The notes below the pieces were generated by a model, which had not been told where the DNA came from, searched no databases, and saw only the letters and a program-made list of their open reading frames with translations. From NCBI RefSeq assembly GCF_030817835.1, contig NZ_JAUSZR010000001.1, positions 2,666,001-2,730,000 on the forward strand: a stretch of DNA of 64,000 nucleotides. The letters are read 5' to 3'. Shown piece after piece: positions 61,709 to 64,000 of this stretch (the stretch's first letter is position 1; each line of letters starts with the position of its first letter). The translations under genes were made by a program, and so were the position numbers. This DNA is from Pseudarthrobacter sp. W1I19. Its GTDB lineage: Bacteria > Actinomycetota > Actinomycetes > Actinomycetales > Micrococcaceae.

Positions 61709-63343
61709 ATGATCCACCGCTGGAGTATCGCCCGCCGGCTCTTTGTGGCGAACCTGCTGATTGTGGTGTCCTTCATCGCGATCGTGGGCACCGCCACGTT
61801 CATCGACGCCCGCGACCGGACGTATGAGGAAGCCGGGCGCCGGATGACCGGCGTTGCTGCCGCGATCGCCGCCAATCCCCTGGTCCTCCAGGCTGCGGAC
61901 ACCACCAATCCCTCGGCTTTGCTGCAGCCCTACGCCCTCAATGTGATGGCGGGGTCGGGCGCCGACTTCGTGACGATCATGGCGCCGGACCGGACGCGCT
62001 GGACGCATCCGCGCAACGAGGAACTCGGCAGACCTTACATCGGGTCCATTGATGCCGCACTGCGCGGTGAAACGTTCACCGAGGTTACCGCCGGAACACT
62101 GGGACCCTCGGTGCGCACCATAGCGCCGGTGAAGGATGCTGCCGGGAACGTCAAAGCACTGGTGGCCGCTGGCGTCACGGTCCGGAGCGTGGACGTTGCC
62201 CTCTCCGGCCGGCTGCCCGCCCTCGTCGCCATCGGACTGGCCCTGCTGGTGGGCGGTTCGCTGGCCTCGTGGCTGCTGGGCCGGTACCTCCGGCGAGTCA
62301 CGCGCGGCTGGGGACCTGAGCAGTTGGCCCAGCTTTTCGCCTACTACGAGTCGGTGCTGCATTCGGTGCGGGAGGGACTGATCCTGATCGACACCAAGGG
62401 CCACGTGGTGATGTACAACGACCAGGCGGCCGAACTGCTGGGCCTGGACAGTCCCGGCAGCAAGGACCCCACCCGGCCGCCGTCACTGTCCGAGCTGCCC
62501 CTTGATGAAGGGCTCCGGACACTGTTCGAGTCGGGGCGCAGCGCCAAGGACGAGATTGTCCTGACCGGCTCACGCATCCTGGTGGTGAACCAGGGACCTG
62601 CAAAGGGGCCCGAGGTGTCCGCCAGCCGCGGCAAGACCCCCGTCTACGGAACAGTGGCAACCCTGCGGGACCGGACGGAAATCGAAGCCCTCGGCAGCGA
62701 GCTGGAAACCATGCGCACGCTCTCTGACGCACTCCGCGCGCAGACCCACGAGCACGCTAACCGGCTGCACACCATGGTTTCGCTGCTGGAGCTGGGGCGC
62801 ACGCAGGAGGCCCTGTCCTTCGCAACGAAGGACCTCGAACTCAGTCAGCAGCTGACAGATGACATGGTCAGTTCGTTGGATGAGCCTGTGCTTGGTGCCC
62901 TGGTGATGGGCAAGGTGGCCGAGGCGCACGAACGGGGCGTGCAGCTGGACGTGGCCGCGCTTGGCTCGGCGAGCGTGGCGGGGATTGCCGTGCAGGACCT
63001 GGTAACCATCCTTGGCAACCTGCTGGACAATGCCATGGATGCGGCGGCCGACGGACCGGCCCCGCGGCAGGTGGAGCTGACGGTGGAGGCCGACGAGGAA
63101 GGCCTGGATATCACCGTGCACGATTCGGGCCCCGCCATCGAGCCCACTGCCGCGGAAAACCTGCTCCGGCATGGCTTCAGCACCAAACCGGCAGGCCAGG
63201 GCGGACGGGGCATCGGCCTCGCGCTGGTCCGCCAGGCTGTGCACCGACTGGGGGGTACCCTGACAATCAATGGCCGGCGTGGTGCCAAGTTCGAAGTTTT
63301 CCTCCCCGCCGCGGCGCCGGCAAAGAAGGAGCACCAACCGTGA
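61709..63343 (+). CDS. sensor histidine kinase, DcuS/CitA family
   Basis: A 544-residue membrane sensor kinase. The first membrane segment (about 10-30) is followed by an extracytoplasmic sensing domain (31-168), a second membrane segment (170-192), a cytoplasmic PAS domain (about 205-320; EGLILIDTKGHVVMYN) and the kinase region. The phosphoacceptor His is in QTHEHANRLHTMVSLLELG (about 346), with the N box GNLLDNAMDAA and G box GRGIGLALVRQAV. These order with the DpiB/CitA/DcuS group, which senses citrate or C4-dicarboxylates. ATG 61709 has GAAAGG 6 bases upstream. Confidence 0.93.
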   Translation: MIHRWSIARRLFVANLLIVVSFIAIVGTATFIDARDRTYEEAGRRMTGVAAAIAANPLVLQAADTTNPSALLQPYALNVMAGSGADFVTIMAPDRTRWTHPRNEELGRPYIGSIDAALRGETFTEVTAGTLGPSVRTIAPVKDAAGNVKALVAAGVTVRSVDVALSGRLPALVAIGLALLVGGSLASWLLGRYLRRVTRGWGPEQLAQLFAYYESVLHSVREGLILIDTKGHVVMYNDQAAELLGLDSPGSKDPTRPPSLSELPLDEGLRTLFESGRSAKDEIVLTGSRILVVNQGPAKGPEVSASRGKTPVYGTVATLRDRTEIEALGSELETMRTLSDALRAQTHEHANRLHTMVSLLELGRTQEALSFATKDLELSQQLTDDMVSSLDEPVLGALVMGKVAEAHERGVQLDVAALGSASVAGIAVQDLVTILGNLLDNAMDAAADGPAPRQVELTVEADEEGLDITVHDSGPAIEPTAAENLLRHGFSTKPAGQGGRGIGLALVRQAVHRLGGTLTINGRRGAKFEVFLPAAAPAKKEHQP

Positions 63344-64000
63344 GCAACATCCGGGTCCTCGTGGTGGAGGATGAGGCTATCGCAGCTGCCGCACACGCAG
63401 CTTACGTAGGGCGGCTGGCGGGCTTCGAGCTGGCCGGCACTGCCCCGGACGGACAGTCCGCCCTGCGGCTGCTCAACGAGTTCGCCGCGGCCGGCAACCC
63501 GGTGGAACTCGTCCTGCTGGACATGAACCTTCCCGACCTCCACGGCCTGGATATCGCCCGCCGCATGCGGGCGTCCGGGATCCTGGCCGACATCATCGCC
63601 ATCACCGCCGTCCGCGAACTGGCCATCGTGCGCAGCGCCGTGGCCATCGGCGTGGTCCAGTACCTGATTAAGCCGTTCACCTACGCCACCTTCGCGGACA
63701 AACTGGAGAGTTACCGCCAGTTCCGGCAGCAGCTGGCAGGCCCGCCTGGGGGTTCCGGAAAGGCTGGAGCTTCCCAGACGGACGTGGACCAGGCGTTCGC
63801 CAGCCTTCGGGCCCCCTCCGAACTGCCTTTGCCGAAGGGGCTTTCGGTGTCAACCCTGGCGTCGGTCCAGGAGTTTATGAAGGAGCAGCAGGGTGCTGTA
63901 TCCGCCACGGAAGTCATGGACGCCCTGGGCATGTCCCGCGTCACGGCCCGCCGCTACCTGGAGTACCTCGCTGACGCCGGAACCGTATCCAGGACTGCGC
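63340..64000 (+). CDS. response regulator, DcuR/CitB family (3'-truncated by window edge)
   Basis: Partial: 220 residues are visible and the reading frame continues past 64000. The receiver domain (about 1-120) has the acidic pocket VVEDE and the phosphoacceptor Asp in LVLLDMNLPDLHG (about residue 55), then KPF at about 112. A linker leads to a C-terminal DNA-binding helix-turn-helix (SATEVMDALGMSRVTARRYL). GTG 63340 overlaps the kinase stop (GTGA). Cognate partner of the sensor kinase; likely controls dctA. Confidence 0.92.
   Translation, partial: MSNIRVLVVEDEAIAAAAHAAYVGRLAGFELAGTAPDGQSALRLLNEFAAAGNPVELVLLDMNLPDLHGLDIARRMRASGILADIIAITAVRELAIVRSAVAIGVVQYLIKPFTYATFADKLESYRQFRQQLAGPPGGSGKAGASQTDVDQAFASLRAPSELPLPKGLSVSTLASVQEFMKEQQGAVSATEVMDALGMSRVTARRYLEYLADAGTVSRTA

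Overview
The window is chromosomal core DNA from a high-GC Gram-positive bacterium. Gene content and order point to an actinobacterium of the Micrococcaceae, Arthrobacter/Pseudarthrobacter-like: DivIVA/Wag31, SepF, a PASTA-type Ser/Thr kinase beside an Rv2175c homologue, the gcvH-garA-MerR-DUF151-MerR block, class II DAHP synthase, no ftsA, many GTG starts and 4- or 8-base gene overlaps. MurE lacks the DNPR motif of diaminopimelate-adding enzymes, which fits a lysine-type peptidoglycan. The genus is an inference; no rRNA gene is present.

Layout. (1) 1-2070: truncated hisD, a small membrane protein and a flavin reductase. (2) 2126-26863, all on the minus strand: dnaE, rluD, lspA, divIVA, yggT, sepF, yggS, ylmD and ftsZ, then the division and cell wall (dcw) cluster ftsQ-murC-murG-ftsW-murD-mraY-murF-murE-ftsI-ftsL-rsmH-mraZ. 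Transcription of the cluster starts at mraZ, where a TTGACT/TAATGT promoter is overlaid by three MraZ boxes. (3) 27243-35022: DUF3040 protein, dinB, a lipoprotein plus polyprenyl synthase pair, the Rv2175c-like DNA-binding protein, a secreted LysM/transglycosylase protein and a PknL-like PASTA kinase. (4) 35056-43016: class II DAHP synthase, acyltransferase, two tandem paralogous alpha/beta hydrolases with a small membrane protein, a ROK kinase and a FadD15-like acyl-CoA synthetase, followed by a long inverted repeat. (5) 43017-46717: pyruvate carboxylase and an orphan ParA ATPase. (6) 47598-51726: two MerR regulators flanking a DUF151 bifunctional nuclease, GarA, GcvH (the order of Rv1830 to Rv1826 in Mycobacterium tuberculosis) and a formamidopyrimidine-type DNA glycosylase. 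(7) 51901-60007: tRNA-Pro, then der, an acyltransferase, cmk, tyrA, an RsuA/RluB pseudouridine synthase, scpB, scpA and parA, a tightly coupled minus-strand operon. (8) 60188-64000: dctA with a divergent DcuS/DcuR-like two-component system, the regulator truncated at the right edge.

The genes centre on building the septum and cell wall (dcw cluster, DivIVA, SepF, LysM transglycosylase), chromosome handling (DnaE, ScpAB, ParA) and Ser/Thr-phosphorylation signalling (PASTA kinase, Rv2175c-like protein, GarA). I found no insertion sequence, prophage, CRISPR array or defence system. The new-looking signals are in intergenic DNA: a 25-bp near-perfect inverted repeat with a nested hairpin after fadD, a 9-bp-period GTAACA/TTAACA array before the LysM gene, a 13-mer shared by the ftsZ and merR upstream regions, a 9-bp-arm palindrome before fadD, and CRP-like sites before pyc and between dctA and its sensor kinase.
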